Part shown: positions 49,363-57,934 of the stretch, piece by piece
Position numbering within the stretch: position 1 is the first letter of the stretch
Layout of the letters: every line of letters starts with the position of its first letter
NCBI GenBank assembly: GCA_034432375.1
Contig: DAOUCA010000171.1
Coordinates: forward strand, 1 to 64,000
Reading direction: 5' to 3'
Length of the DNA: 64,000 nucleotides
From: JAHBVH01 sp034432375
Lineage (GTDB): Bacteria > Chloroflexota > Anaerolineae > Caldilineales > Caldilineaceae
Notes under the pieces: model-generated
What the model saw: only the letters and a program-made list of their open reading frames with translations
What the model was told of the DNA's origin: nothing
The model's database searches: none
Translations under genes and position numbers: made by a program

Positions 49363-50466
49363 TTACTCCGATTCCTCTATTCGTTCTGGTTTCGCTTCGG
49401 GTGGCCCCATCACAATCATGCGCGTGGGGATAGTTGTCGGGAGCTCAAAGAATTGGCCACCGGCGTGAAAATGGCTGAACTTTACCGGCAACCCCTGATC
49501 AATAAAGGGATTTGGCCCTTCCATTAGATGGAAGTGGAGATGGGGCCCTGGCGAATTGCCACTGTTGCCCACCCGCCCAATCAGGGTACCGCGCCGGATC
49601 ATCTCGCCTTCGTTGACGGCAATACTCAGCTGTTGCAGCGTGCCATAGTAGCTGAATTCCCCATTGGCATGGCTAATGGCAACGGCATTGCCCAAGAGAC
49701 GCCGCGGATCCTCACGAAACATGCGCTCATCCGGTGGGATCCCTGGCTGAATATCCGGCATATCATAGGTAACGTAGGCGACTTTACCGCCAGCCGTCGC
49801 ATAAACGGGTTGATCCCAACTATAGTGATCCTCGACGGTCAACCCACCGTTGTGAAAAAATTGATTATCCGGCCCCAGCTTGACGAAATCCATGGCATAG
49901 GTCTGGCTAAAGACCTCCTGCTTGTGTAGGTCACTCCAATCCGAACCATTAATCGCCCACCAGGACCCGCGCAGAGGGAAGTACAGATCCGTTTTATTAT
50001 CATAGACCGTTACCGGCATCTGCAAAACGGTCTGGGTGGTCTGCCCGCGCTCGTCGTCGGCACTTTCCCCCCTACCAACGACCGTCACTTCAACCATCGT
50101 CAAGGGTTCATAGCCGTGGATTATAAAGTGTAGCGCGCGTACCGCTAGCCCTGTCCCCACGGGAATCCGCAGATCGGCCTCGCCCGTCCGTTGGCGAATA
50201 ATGCGGGCGGGCCAACGCTGCTCAAAGAGCAACTGATGCTCATTGTAGCCTTTGACGACCAGGCCAGAAAGCTCCACGGGCCCATTCATCGCTGTGATCC
50301 CCACGTCAAAGACAACTTCTTGGATTGGCCCCAGATTGGGGAAAGGCAATCGGCTGTAGCGGGCCGCGATCAGACGCTGTGGTCGGCTTTCCGCGCGCAG
50401 ATAGGGTTGGGTTGTTTGCGAGGTAGACTCTTCATTGGTCGGTTCTTCATTGGTGGCTACAGTCAC
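49363..50466 (-). CDS. M23-type peptidase-domain protein
   Basis: 367 residues. The C-terminal half has the M23/LytM-like beta fold: YSWDQPVYATAGGKVAYVTY, HANGEFSYYGTLQQLSIAVN, GEMIRRGTLIGRVGNSGNSP and the catalytic HxH in GPHLHFHLME. The position matching the first zinc ligand pair reads YAMDFV, with Asp present but no His four residues before it, so metal binding may be altered or use another His. The N-terminal ~180 residues form a separate beta-rich part (PVELSGLVVKGYNEHQLLF). No signal peptide is seen, unlike most cell-wall M23 enzymes. It lies in the minus-strand unit downstream of aroQ and the lipoprotein gene. A wall-hydrolase role is uncertain. Confidence 0.75.
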   Translation of the reverse strand: MTVATNEEPTNEESTSQTTQPYLRAESRPQRLIAARYSRLPFPNLGPIQEVVFDVGITAMNGPVELSGLVVKGYNEHQLLFEQRWPARIIRQRTGEADLRIPVGTGLAVRALHFIIHGYEPLTMVEVTVVGRGESADDERGQTTQTVLQMPVTVYDNKTDLYFPLRGSWWAINGSDWSDLHKQEVFSQTYAMDFVKLGPDNQFFHNGGLTVEDHYSWDQPVYATAGGKVAYVTYDMPDIQPGIPPDERMFREDPRRLLGNAVAISHANGEFSYYGTLQQLSIAVNEGEMIRRGTLIGRVGNSGNSPGPHLHFHLMEGPNPFIDQGLPVKFSHFHAGGQFFELPTTIPTRMIVMGPPEAKPERIEESE

Positions 50467-50489
50467 TGCTTCATCCTGTCTAATGTATG

Positions 50490-51650
50490 CTATCGTCCTT
50501 GGCGAATTTGGTGGCTCAAGGGGAGACGATCCGCCATAAAGTCCAAAAAAATCTGCCGCTCGGCAGTACGTTCGTGCCGGCGATTGGGATGTTCACCACC
50601 AGTGAGGCCGTGCATCAGCGTTAGCAAAGCGAACGCCTCCGCTGGTGCCACTCGGTAATAACTCTCTTCCGTCTCCAGGCTATCGAGCCGCTCCCAGCGA
50701 TCAACCCAGTTGTTGAGATAGAGCGAGTAACAGTTACGGCAGCGCCAGATGCTAAAGGTCTGTTTATCGTCTTCAACGGTAGCAACGGTCAATGCCCCAA
50801 GATTGGCAATCCGCCCCTGGCAGGCAAAGCAGCTCTCCGTGCCAGCCCCCATGCCGCTGCGCTCGACCAAAAGCGCTGCCCAGTCAATCATCGCATGTGC
50901 ACTTTGTGTCTCGCCACCCTTGCGGTCACGGCGCACTTGCTGCCGCCGCAGAAAACGCCGCCAGAGCCGCCGCGCAAGCGAAAATCTGATCTCCGCCTCT
51001 TCGGCGGCGCGACGCATCGGTGCTGCCGCTAGTGCTGTCGTTACACTCGTCTTTGCCGACGAGTTCACCGCCCTTGTCGGCACTTGCCAATGGCGACATG
51101 GAAGCGCCAACTGGGATTGGCTCGACAGTAAAGGTGGCAGTTCTTCTGTGTCAGGCGCCTCTATGCCAGGATTCGCCGCACGCCACCCGCAGCGCCCTGT
51201 CGATAATTGATCGGGATTGATCCCACCCAGCGGTTGCCAGAAGTGACAACTCCCACAAGCGCGGAGCCGATAGTCTTTTTCCTGCAACTGAGTCTGTAGT
51301 TGCCGTTGAAAGATCGCTGGTTCTGGATCAACGGCCAGATCAAAGAGTGGCTCCGTCGTCGCTAGCTCATCACCGCTACTCAATAAATAGCCTACACAGC
51401 GGTGGGAACCTTCTGGCCACAACAGCTGTATCCACGTCCGTAGGGCCCCAATTTCGGCGGATCTGTCAACCAGTGATTGCACTTGAATCCGTTGGAAGAT
51501 TTGCGTGCGCGTTCCGGGAAAGATCCCCGACATCGTCGCCAGATTAAAGGGCTGTCGTGCCTCTTGCGCTTTCGGTTCCCCGCGTTTCGGTTCACTGCTT
51601 TTCGGTTCACCGCGTTGTGGCGTCGTTCGCTTATTGGCCATTCGCCTCAT
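50490..51650 (-). CDS. Cys-rich (two zinc-ribbon-like clusters) hypothetical protein
   Basis: 386 residues; start 51650 or 51641, both overlapping the end of the lipoprotein gene (stop at 51631), which implies coupling. The N-terminus holds short tandem EPK units (RGEPKSSEPKRGEPK). A first cluster has CGSCHFW, then GRCGW and LPCRHW; a second has CFACQGRI, then WRCRNCYSLYLNNW, typical four-Cys zinc ribbons. Between them is an Arg-rich stretch (LARRLWRRFLRRQQVRRDRK). I do not recognise the family. Metal binding, and perhaps nucleic-acid contact, is inferred only from the Cys and Arg patterns. Confidence 0.7.
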   Translation of the reverse strand: MRRMANKRTTPQRGEPKSSEPKRGEPKAQEARQPFNLATMSGIFPGTRTQIFQRIQVQSLVDRSAEIGALRTWIQLLWPEGSHRCVGYLLSSGDELATTEPLFDLAVDPEPAIFQRQLQTQLQEKDYRLRACGSCHFWQPLGGINPDQLSTGRCGWRAANPGIEAPDTEELPPLLSSQSQLALPCRHWQVPTRAVNSSAKTSVTTALAAAPMRRAAEEAEIRFSLARRLWRRFLRRQQVRRDRKGGETQSAHAMIDWAALLVERSGMGAGTESCFACQGRIANLGALTVATVEDDKQTFSIWRCRNCYSLYLNNWVDRWERLDSLETEESYYRVAPAEAFALLTLMHGLTGGEHPNRRHERTAERQIFLDFMADRLPLSHQIRQGR

Positions 51651-52998
51651 TGAGCAGGATTGTTGTCTCTGTCACCGCCTGCGCTGGATTCTCGTCGGCA
51701 TCAAGCACTTTGATCAACAGGTCGCCGGCATAGCCCCACACCGTGTCCATTTGGGGCAAAGTGGGGAAAGATTGGGCGTTGCTCCCTTGTGCTACAAAGC
51801 CTTGCAACAGTGGATTGGTCAGCGTTACCGTGCGATTGGCCGGCAAGCGGTTGGCATATTGTGCTAGTGCCATGCCACTCTCGGCACTGGTAAAATGACG
51901 AGCCAACAGCAGCGCCAGCCACTGTTGTTCTGGCTCGAGATTGGGATTTAAAAAGATGCCATCGGCACTAAGCCACGGTTGCGCATTGGCCACGGGGCCA
52001 GCCGGCAGTTGCGTTACGGCCAGATCATCGCCGAGCGCGCCTTGCAACTCGCCAATGCTCCACGGACCATCGACCAGAAAGGCAAATTCACCCTTTTTAA
52101 AGCGGTCGAGCAACATGCCATAGTCGCTGTCAACATAGGTGCCATCGACTTGATTTAAGGCCGCCAGCCAGCTTAAATAGTCGGCGGCCCCACTGCCCTG
52201 ATCGAGAATGGCACGACCGTTGGCGTCTAATAATTGTGCGCCATAGGCCGGGAAGCCCCAATAGAGATGATAAAGCGTCGTGTAGAGTCCAATGCCAGTT
52301 TGGCGATTGGCTTGGGCAAGGCGCAGCAGATCGGCAGTCGTCGCCGGCAGTGCGGTCTCGCCAATCAACGATCGGTTGTAGAAAAGCGCAACCAGCTCGA
52401 AATTGGTTGGCAGCCCGTACAATTTGCCGTTCCAGCGCAAATTATCGAGCGTAGCCGGCCAAAAGTCATCCAACAGCGCTGGATCCAACAGACCATTCGC
52501 GATCAGTTCATCAAAAGATTGGACCACACCGGCATCCACCATCTCGCCCAGCCACCAGTTCGGTGCCAGAATCAGATCCGGCCCGGCGTTACTCTGAACG
52601 GCATCGGCATAACTTTGTGGCAGATCGTTATAGGCAACATAAAGCGTATCGACCTTGAGTTGCGGATATTGCTCGGCAAAGGTTAGCAAAATGGTGGCTA
52701 GCGCGTCACCATCGCCTTCGGCCCAACTGTGCCAGAGCGTGAGCGTGCCAACCGGGTCGGGCGTTGGCGTGGCCGTGGGAGCCGCCGGTTGGTTGGCGGC
52801 TGGTTGGTTAGCCGCAGACTCGCCTACCGGAGCGGCGTTGGCCACCGCAGGGGCAGGAACGACAGTCGCCGTGGGCGTTGGCGTATCGCGATTGCAGCCG
52901 GCCACCAACAAGAGAGAACTTAGCCCCAGCAGAAGGAAGACGCATCTAAGCAGAGAGACTTGCTCTCGACAAATGGGTGATTGCAGCATTGATTTCAT
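51631..52998 (-). CDS. ABC transporter extracellular solute-binding lipoprotein (family 1)
   Basis: 455 residues. A lipoprotein signal ends LLLVAGC with the lipid-bearing Cys at residue 35, followed by a Thr/Pro/Ala linker (NRDTPTPTATVVPAPAV) and a maltose-type family 1 binding protein: GTLTLWHSWAEGDGDALATI, FAEQYPQLKVDTLYVAYNDL, YGLPTNFELVALFYNRSLI, KGEFAFLVDGPWSIGEL. Such proteins bind sugars or polyols outside the membrane and deliver them to an ABC permease. No permease or ATPase gene is adjacent, so it is an orphan. It lies 12 bp after aroQ in the same orientation. Confidence 0.88.
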   Translation of the reverse strand: MKSMLQSPICREQVSLLRCVFLLLGLSSLLLVAGCNRDTPTPTATVVPAPAVANAAPVGESAANQPAANQPAAPTATPTPDPVGTLTLWHSWAEGDGDALATILLTFAEQYPQLKVDTLYVAYNDLPQSYADAVQSNAGPDLILAPNWWLGEMVDAGVVQSFDELIANGLLDPALLDDFWPATLDNLRWNGKLYGLPTNFELVALFYNRSLIGETALPATTADLLRLAQANRQTGIGLYTTLYHLYWGFPAYGAQLLDANGRAILDQGSGAADYLSWLAALNQVDGTYVDSDYGMLLDRFKKGEFAFLVDGPWSIGELQGALGDDLAVTQLPAGPVANAQPWLSADGIFLNPNLEPEQQWLALLLARHFTSAESGMALAQYANRLPANRTVTLTNPLLQGFVAQGSNAQSFPTLPQMDTVWGYAGDLLIKVLDADENPAQAVTETTILLNEANGQ

Positions 52999-53010
52999 AG
53001 CAGGTCCTAA

Positions 53011-53442
53011 TTACTCGGCAAGGCGGTCGAGCAGCGCTTGCAGCCCCAATAGATAGCTGCGCCAGCCAAAGCCACAGATCTGCCCCACACAGACGGGGGC
53101 CAATACCGAAGTGTGGCGGAATTCCTCGCGCTGGTGGATATTACTCAGGTGCACTTCGACCGTCGGCAGCTTGACAGCGCTGATCGCATCACGAATCGCG
53201 TATGAATAGTGGGTGTAGGCACCGGGGTTGATCAGAATGCCATCCGCCCAATCGCGCGCTTCGTGCATAAAATCGATCAGCGCGCCTTCATAGTTGCTCT
53301 GTAAGAAACGCAACTCATGGTCGCCGGCCGCGGCCAACAACGCTTCCTCGATTTTGGCCAAGGTCATGCTGCCGTAAATATGGGTTTCACGAGTGCCCAA
53401 TAGGTTGAGATTGGGTCCGTGGAGAACTGCGATTACACTCAC
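53011..53442 (-). CDS. aroQ: 3-dehydroquinate dehydratase, type II
   Basis: 143 residues from GTG 53442, preceded by GGAGG at seven bases; the longer open frame reads Fic-remnant sequence in another frame. It dehydrates 3-dehydroquinate to 3-dehydroshikimate. The dodecameric flavodoxin-like family is marked by VLHGPNLNLLGTRETHIYG, FLQSNYEGALIDFMHEA, INPGAYTHYSYAIRDA and EVHLSNIHQREEFRHTSV. Length is exactly that of the family. It lies between the aroK-aroB fusion and the orphan lipoprotein gene, with a broken Fic fragment just upstream. Confidence 0.95.
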   Translation of the reverse strand: MSVIAVLHGPNLNLLGTRETHIYGSMTLAKIEEALLAAAGDHELRFLQSNYEGALIDFMHEARDWADGILINPGAYTHYSYAIRDAISAVKLPTVEVHLSNIHQREEFRHTSVLAPVCVGQICGFGWRSYLLGLQALLDRLAE

Positions 53443-53455
53443 AAAAGTTCCTCCG

Positions 53456-53641
53456 TCATAGTAAAAATGCCTGCGTCTCGCCATAGGTGAGAGCGTTGCC
53501 TTCCAGCGTGTTAGAATGATAGTTCCAGTCAAGTCGGAACTTCTGCAGAATCCGCAACTCCTGCTCGCGGTCAATGGGGCGGAGGGCACTGATGGCGACT
53601 TTTGGGTTGTCAATGCACTGTAGAATTGCTACAATATCCAC
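53456..53641 (-). pseudogene. Fic-family N-terminal remnant
   Basis: A 61-codon frame (GTG 53641) reading RILQKFRLDWNYHSNTLEGN and ALTYGETQAFLL, then TGA. This matches the helical N-terminal region of Fic/DOC adenylyltransferases, which in full genes continues to an HPFxxGN catalytic motif; that part is absent. The stop merges with the ribosome site of aroQ (CTATGACGGAGG), so aroQ seems to have been joined to, or the Fic gene deleted at, this point. Probably non-functional. Confidence 0.6.
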
Positions 53642-53723
53642 AGTTTACTTTCCAGCGAACGTACAAGCCGATGTCAATAGGAAGACAAGAGCTGCGCCAA
53701 CGTGCAATGGATGAATTCGCATC

Positions 53724-55355
53724 TTACACCAATATTTTTCCCAACGCCGCCTCGACATAGCCCCACCCTGGATTATCGATGATCACGACGTCGCCCACCG
53801 CTTGCGGGACAATAAAACGAATCGTCTTGCCGACGCGCTTCTTGTCATGGCCCATCGCCGCGATGATCGCCTCAGCATCGTAGCCGGTCAATTGTACCGG
53901 CAGACCGACCCGTTCCAGCACATTGCGCACTCGCCCGATCAACGCCGGATCACACTGTTCGAGCGCCGCCGCCATCTCGGTTGCGGCAACCATGCCCAGC
54001 GCGACCCCTTCGCCGTGGCGCACGGCAAAGTTGCTCACCAACTCGATGGCGTGGCCAAAGGTGTGGCCCAAATTGAGGGTGGCGCGACGTCCCTCTTCAA
54101 AGGGATCTTCTTCGACTACCTCCACTTTAACACGCACCGCCTCAGCGACCAGGTGGACCAGATTAGTCGGCCCCTCTTCTTCAAATTGGCGGAAAAGCTC
54201 GGGCGCGCCGATGATGCCATGTTTGATCACCTCGGCTAGACCGGAGCGAAATTCGGCGGCGGGCAGCGTACTGAGTACGGCCGTATCAATAATCACCAGA
54301 CTCGGCTGCTTGAAAGCCCCCACTAAATTCTTACCTTGCGGCAGATCGACGCCCGTCTTGCCCCCCACCGAGGCGTCGACCATGGAGAGCAACGTTGTGG
54401 GGATCTGCACAAAGGGTACACCGCGTAGATAGGACGCAGCGGCAAAGCCAGCCATGTCGCCAATCACGCCACCACCCAGCGAAATGACGGGGCTTTTGCG
54501 GTCGAGCCCGGCGGCCAGGAATTGATCATAAAGGCTGGCGATGCTGGCAAGTGTCTTGTGTTGCTCCCCTTCCGGTACGGTGCAGACCGTCGGCGTAAAA
54601 CCGGCAGCCCGTAGACTGGTGGCGAGCATCTCGGCATGGTCAGGAGGGATCTGTGGATTGGTGACAATCACCGCCGGCCCTTGACGTAGCCCGCGATTGG
54701 CCAGCAAGCGCCCCGCCTCTTGCAGCAACCCTTCGCCGATGCAAATGTGATAGCTGCCCTCCGGCCCGCGTACGGGAATGCGCGTCATGTTGGCAACTTC
54801 AGCATCGCCGGCCAATGTCTCCAAAATGCGTTCAACGACCTCTTCCGTCAAGAGGCCGGTGGTGTCGATCTGGTGGGCAATAGCCCCATAGGCTGGCCGG
54901 CGTTCGCGCAACAAGGTGCGCACCCGTTGCTCCTGTTCAGTCTTCGCGGTGTTGAGCAAGGGTCGTTCGCCGGTATCGGCCACGCGCCGCAGGATCTCAT
55001 CGGGCGTAGCGGTCAGGCAGAGAATCGCCCCCGTCTTGGCAAAGGTTCCGCGGTTCTGCGCGCTGACAAGCGCGCCACCGCCCGTGCTGATGACACAGCC
55101 TTGGCGTTCCGCCAGTTGGGCACAAAGGGCAGCTTCCGTCGTGCGGAAGATCGCTTCGCCCTCTTGGGTGAAGACCTCACGGATCGGTTTGCCAAAATGC
55201 GCGACCAACTCGTCATCCATATCGATAAAGGGGCGGTTGAGTCGTTCAGCCAACAGACGGCCCGTACTCGTCTTGCCGGTCGCCATGAAGCCGGTGAGGA
55301 TAATATTTTTTTCGGCGGGGATTGCTAAGGAACTATTGGTCTGGCATGCTTGCAT
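53724..55355 (-). CDS. aroKB: Bifunctional shikimate kinase / 3-dehydroquinate synthase
   Basis: 543 residues, a fusion. Residues ~15-180 are shikimate kinase: P-loop GFMATGKTSTG, FIDMDDELVAHFGKPIREVF and STGGGALVS, phosphorylating shikimate. Residues ~195-543 are 3-dehydroquinate synthase (NAD+ and zinc): VPEGEQHKTLASIASLYDQF, SLGGGVIGDMAGFAAASYLR, QIPTTLLSMVDASVGGKTGV, LAEVIKHGIIG and the zinc-site HTFGHAIELVSNF. The two reactions are not consecutive (steps 5 and 2). The fusion differs from the fungal AROM order and is a known but uncommon bacterial arrangement. The ATG has only a weak site. It lies 17 bp after the small kinase gene. Confidence 0.95.
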   Translation of the reverse strand: MQACQTNSSLAIPAEKNIILTGFMATGKTSTGRLLAERLNRPFIDMDDELVAHFGKPIREVFTQEGEAIFRTTEAALCAQLAERQGCVISTGGGALVSAQNRGTFAKTGAILCLTATPDEILRRVADTGERPLLNTAKTEQEQRVRTLLRERRPAYGAIAHQIDTTGLLTEEVVERILETLAGDAEVANMTRIPVRGPEGSYHICIGEGLLQEAGRLLANRGLRQGPAVIVTNPQIPPDHAEMLATSLRAAGFTPTVCTVPEGEQHKTLASIASLYDQFLAAGLDRKSPVISLGGGVIGDMAGFAAASYLRGVPFVQIPTTLLSMVDASVGGKTGVDLPQGKNLVGAFKQPSLVIIDTAVLSTLPAAEFRSGLAEVIKHGIIGAPELFRQFEEEGPTNLVHLVAEAVRVKVEVVEEDPFEEGRRATLNLGHTFGHAIELVSNFAVRHGEGVALGMVAATEMAAALEQCDPALIGRVRNVLERVGLPVQLTGYDAEAIIAAMGHDKKRVGKTIRFIVPQAVGDVVIIDNPGWGYVEAALGKILV

Positions 55356-55372
55356 AAAATCTTCTACTCACT

Positions 55373-55903
55373 TTAAACATTTGATAATTTACGCTGTACA
55401 ATTTGTACGAGGAGTTCCAATGGCTCTTCAGTATTCACCAGCAGATGCTGTTCCGGCTCAATTGGGTAACGCCAACACCCATTATACTTGTTCAAGTGTG
55501 CCTGCATTGCATCCCACCCACGAATTTTGTGGGTCGATTCTGCAGGTGAGCGCTCTTCCAGCCGTTGCCGCCAAATCGTTTCAGCGAGTTGCGTTTCCAC
55601 CACCAACAACCGTGCGCCATGTTCGGCAACCAACGCCTGTGCTTTGGCGTACAGCGTCGGGTAGGCAAAAGGGGAATCGACCATCACGCTAACACCCAGC
55701 CGCAATTGGGTCGCCACCATCTGCCACAAAATCGCATAGGCGAGATCATTCTCATGGGGCAGACCAAGTGTATGATCTTTTATATCATCTTTGTCCAGCA
55801 AAGGCCACTTTAGCGACCGCGCAAGGGCGGTTGCCAGCGTGCTCTTGCCTGTGGCAGGGTGACCTTTCATGGCGATGAGGTAGGTGGATGTTGGGTCGGA
55901 CAT
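55373..55903 (-). CDS. P-loop small-molecule kinase (AAA_33 type)
   Basis: 176 residues with the Walker A AMKGHPATGKSTLATALA, a Walker-B-like VSVMVDSPF, an Asp-rich LLDKDDIKDHTLG acceptor region and a lid segment (RQRLEERSPAESTHK). This is the layout of zeta-toxin/gluconate-kinase-like small kinases of the AAA_33 class; the substrate is unknown. It lies between aroC and the aroK-aroB fusion in the same orientation and is separated from aroC by repeat DNA. A role in aromatic synthesis is not supported by its sequence. Confidence 0.75.
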   Translation of the reverse strand: MSDPTSTYLIAMKGHPATGKSTLATALARSLKWPLLDKDDIKDHTLGLPHENDLAYAILWQMVATQLRLGVSVMVDSPFAYPTLYAKAQALVAEHGARLLVVETQLAETIWRQRLEERSPAESTHKIRGWDAMQAHLNKYNGCWRYPIEPEQHLLVNTEEPLELLVQIVQRKLSNV

Positions 55904-56202
55904 GCAATCTTCTCAAGGTGTAAAGGACAAGATGACAAGATGATGCTGTTGGCCTACCTTACAACAGGGTTAAAACCCTGCTCTAACAACGACAAGCGCG
56001 CCCAAAGGGCACCCGAGGCGCTTCCCAGCCGCTGAGGCGGCTTCTCGCTGTCAGGAGGGGATTTAAATCCCACTCCGTAAGGTAGGCCAACAGTATCACA
56101 AGATGACAAGATGACACTGTTGGCGAAATCAAGGAGGCGGCGGCTGCGCTCCCTTGTCGAAGTAACTAACAGGATCATCTTGTCACCTTGCCATCATGCC
56201 AT
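55904..56202. other. Repeat-filled gap between aroC and the small kinase
   Basis: About 300 bp made of GACAAGATGACAAGATGA motifs (55924-55944 and 56098-56118), the intact 148-bp element (55946-56093) and inverted CATCTTGTCACCTTG near 56173-56187. No gene. Confidence 0.7.
55946..56093. repeat. Intact 148-bp palindromic element
   Basis: Exact inverted ends CTGTTGGCCTACCTTAC (55946-55962) and complement (56077-56093). The inside holds smaller hairpins (AGGGTTAAAACCCT; GGGATTTAAATCCC). It is the uninterrupted form of the element at 48613-48909. Confidence 0.9.
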
Positions 56203-57462
56203 CTATTCCCCGCCAAACAGCCGAAACTGTGCGCCATCAACCCGTCCCGCCTGGTGCATCAGCACGGCATTCATCAATTCAATGGCAAGGCGTGATTCCA
56301 ATGTCACACCGGCGCGCACACCGACACAAGGATCGTGCCGCCCTTTCTCGAGCATAAACTCGATCTCTTCTAAATTTTTGCGCACCGACTGCTGTGGTCG
56401 TACAATCGTCGAAGTCGGCTTAAAGCCGACGCGACAGACGAGAGGCATGCCCGTGGTGATACCGCCGAGCAGGCCACCGTGGCTGTTGCTGAGATAGCCG
56501 GAGCTGCGGATCGGATCATTATTTTCGCTGCCACGCCGCGTAACCACCGCATAGCCGGCCCCCACTTCGCACGATTGCACCGCATTGAGGCCGCCCAGAC
56601 TGCCCATCAAGCGCGCCTTCAAACTCTGGTAGAGTGGCTCTCCAGCCAACGCCGGCACATTGACCGCTACCACTTCGACCATTGCGCCCAAGGAGTCGCC
56701 TTGGATGCGTGTCTGCTTGATCAAGTCGGCCGCTTCCTCGGCAAATTCAGCATCAAGGGAGTGGATCTCAGCTTCGGCCAGTTTGGCTTCGACAATGGCA
56801 ACTTCCTCTGCGGTGACGCGCAGCGTGTCACGTTCGGTCACCAAATGGTTAAAATGTTCGGCCAGGCTGTGGGTTGTCTTCAGCGGCCCCACCTGGCAGA
56901 TCGAGGAGAGGATGACGGTGCCAAAGCGCTCGGCAAGAAAGAGGCGGGCAACTGAACCACCAATGACATCCGAAATGGTTGAACGGTAACTTGAACGCCC
57001 ACCGCCTCGTATATCTACAAAGCCTTGTGATTTGTGATACTTGACGAGATCGGTGTGACCGGGGCGCACTTCGCCGGTGAGGCCGCTAAATTGCTGATAA
57101 TCACCCGACTTCTGCGCAGTGGAGAGCACGATCGCTGCAATCGGTTCCCCGGTGGTAAAGCCAACTTCGTAGCTGTACGATTCAGAGAGAACGCCATCTA
57201 CGGTCGTTTGCAAGGCCGGGCCAGCGGTCAGATGAGCATGATCTTCACTGTAGAGACCGGCAACCAATAGCACTTTGTCTTTTTCATTGCGGGGGGTGCC
57301 ATGTTTGTTACTGCCCGGTCGTCGCTGATCCAAATAGTGCTGAATTTCACTACGCGCAAGTTTTAGACCCGGTGGGCAGCCAAAGACAATCGTTGAAATT
57401 CCTGGCCCGTGCGATTCACCAGCCCCAGCCACGGCAAAGAGTGGTCCACCTAATAGTTCCAT
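56203..57462 (-). CDS. aroC: Chorismate synthase
   Basis: 419 residues. It eliminates phosphate from EPSP to give chorismate with reduced FMN. Signature motifs: AVAGAGESHGPGISTIVFG, QRRPGSNKHGTPRNEKDKV, GEVRPGHTDLVKYHKSQG, DIRGGGRSSYRSTISDVIGG and NSHGGLLGGITTGMPLV. It is somewhat longer than the usual 360-390 residues, through an extended middle region (SLAEHFNHLVTERDTLRV). The gene starts the minus-strand aro unit. The start ATG 57462 has only a weak site (GATGAAGATCA). Confidence 0.95.
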   Translation of the reverse strand: MELLGGPLFAVAGAGESHGPGISTIVFGCPPGLKLARSEIQHYLDQRRPGSNKHGTPRNEKDKVLLVAGLYSEDHAHLTAGPALQTTVDGVLSESYSYEVGFTTGEPIAAIVLSTAQKSGDYQQFSGLTGEVRPGHTDLVKYHKSQGFVDIRGGGRSSYRSTISDVIGGSVARLFLAERFGTVILSSICQVGPLKTTHSLAEHFNHLVTERDTLRVTAEEVAIVEAKLAEAEIHSLDAEFAEEAADLIKQTRIQGDSLGAMVEVVAVNVPALAGEPLYQSLKARLMGSLGGLNAVQSCEVGAGYAVVTRRGSENNDPIRSSGYLSNSHGGLLGGITTGMPLVCRVGFKPTSTIVRPQQSVRKNLEEIEFMLEKGRHDPCVGVRAGVTLESRLAIELMNAVLMHQAGRVDGAQFRLFGGE

Positions 57463-57934
57463 TGATCTTCATCGCTATCTTGTGTATATCATTGAGCGCC
57501 AGAAAGAACACTTTTTACAGGAGTCATGAGTTACTATCTGCGCTGCTCGTGAGTGTAACTTTGTTAGGAATTACGCAGAGCATCGGTTGCGTAGCAGGCT
57601 TTTCTGCGTATCGAACCCAGAGAGCCACATAAATCCTATTTGTGTTGAAAGCTATTGCCAAAGCCGCTTGTGGCCCAGCAGGCACAGAACAGTTTCGGAT
57701 AAATATGCTACCAGTATAAACGAGGTTGGAATGGATAGAAAAACGGTTTGAATAAGACTCACATAATTTACCGGTTACGCCAGTTGCGTTCTACCGAACG
57801 ATGCCAGAGGGGTAGATAATCCAAGGGAAGTGCGGTCTCCTATCAGGTTGCCAGATTGCCTGTCAATTCAGAATAACGTAAACTTAGCCACGGAACACAT
57901 TGTGTAAACGTATCGAACAAAAGGAAATTTCACC
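57463..57934. other. Divergent intergenic region between aroC and the PhoD-like gene
   Basis: 472 bp carrying the promoters of both genes, though no near-consensus pair stands out. A single CGTATCGA (57909-57916) lies just before the PhoD-like start, without the 22-bp partner seen at the STAND regulators. No gene is supported. Confidence 0.5.

Noticed and set aside
53443..53613. N-terminal extension of AroQ
   Set aside because: It overlaps the Fic remnant in another frame, while a strong ribosome site supports GTG 53442.
57909..57916. STAND-regulator operator before the PhoD-like gene
   Set aside because: Only one CGTATCGA is present with no partner at 22 bp; a single 8-mer is expected by chance.
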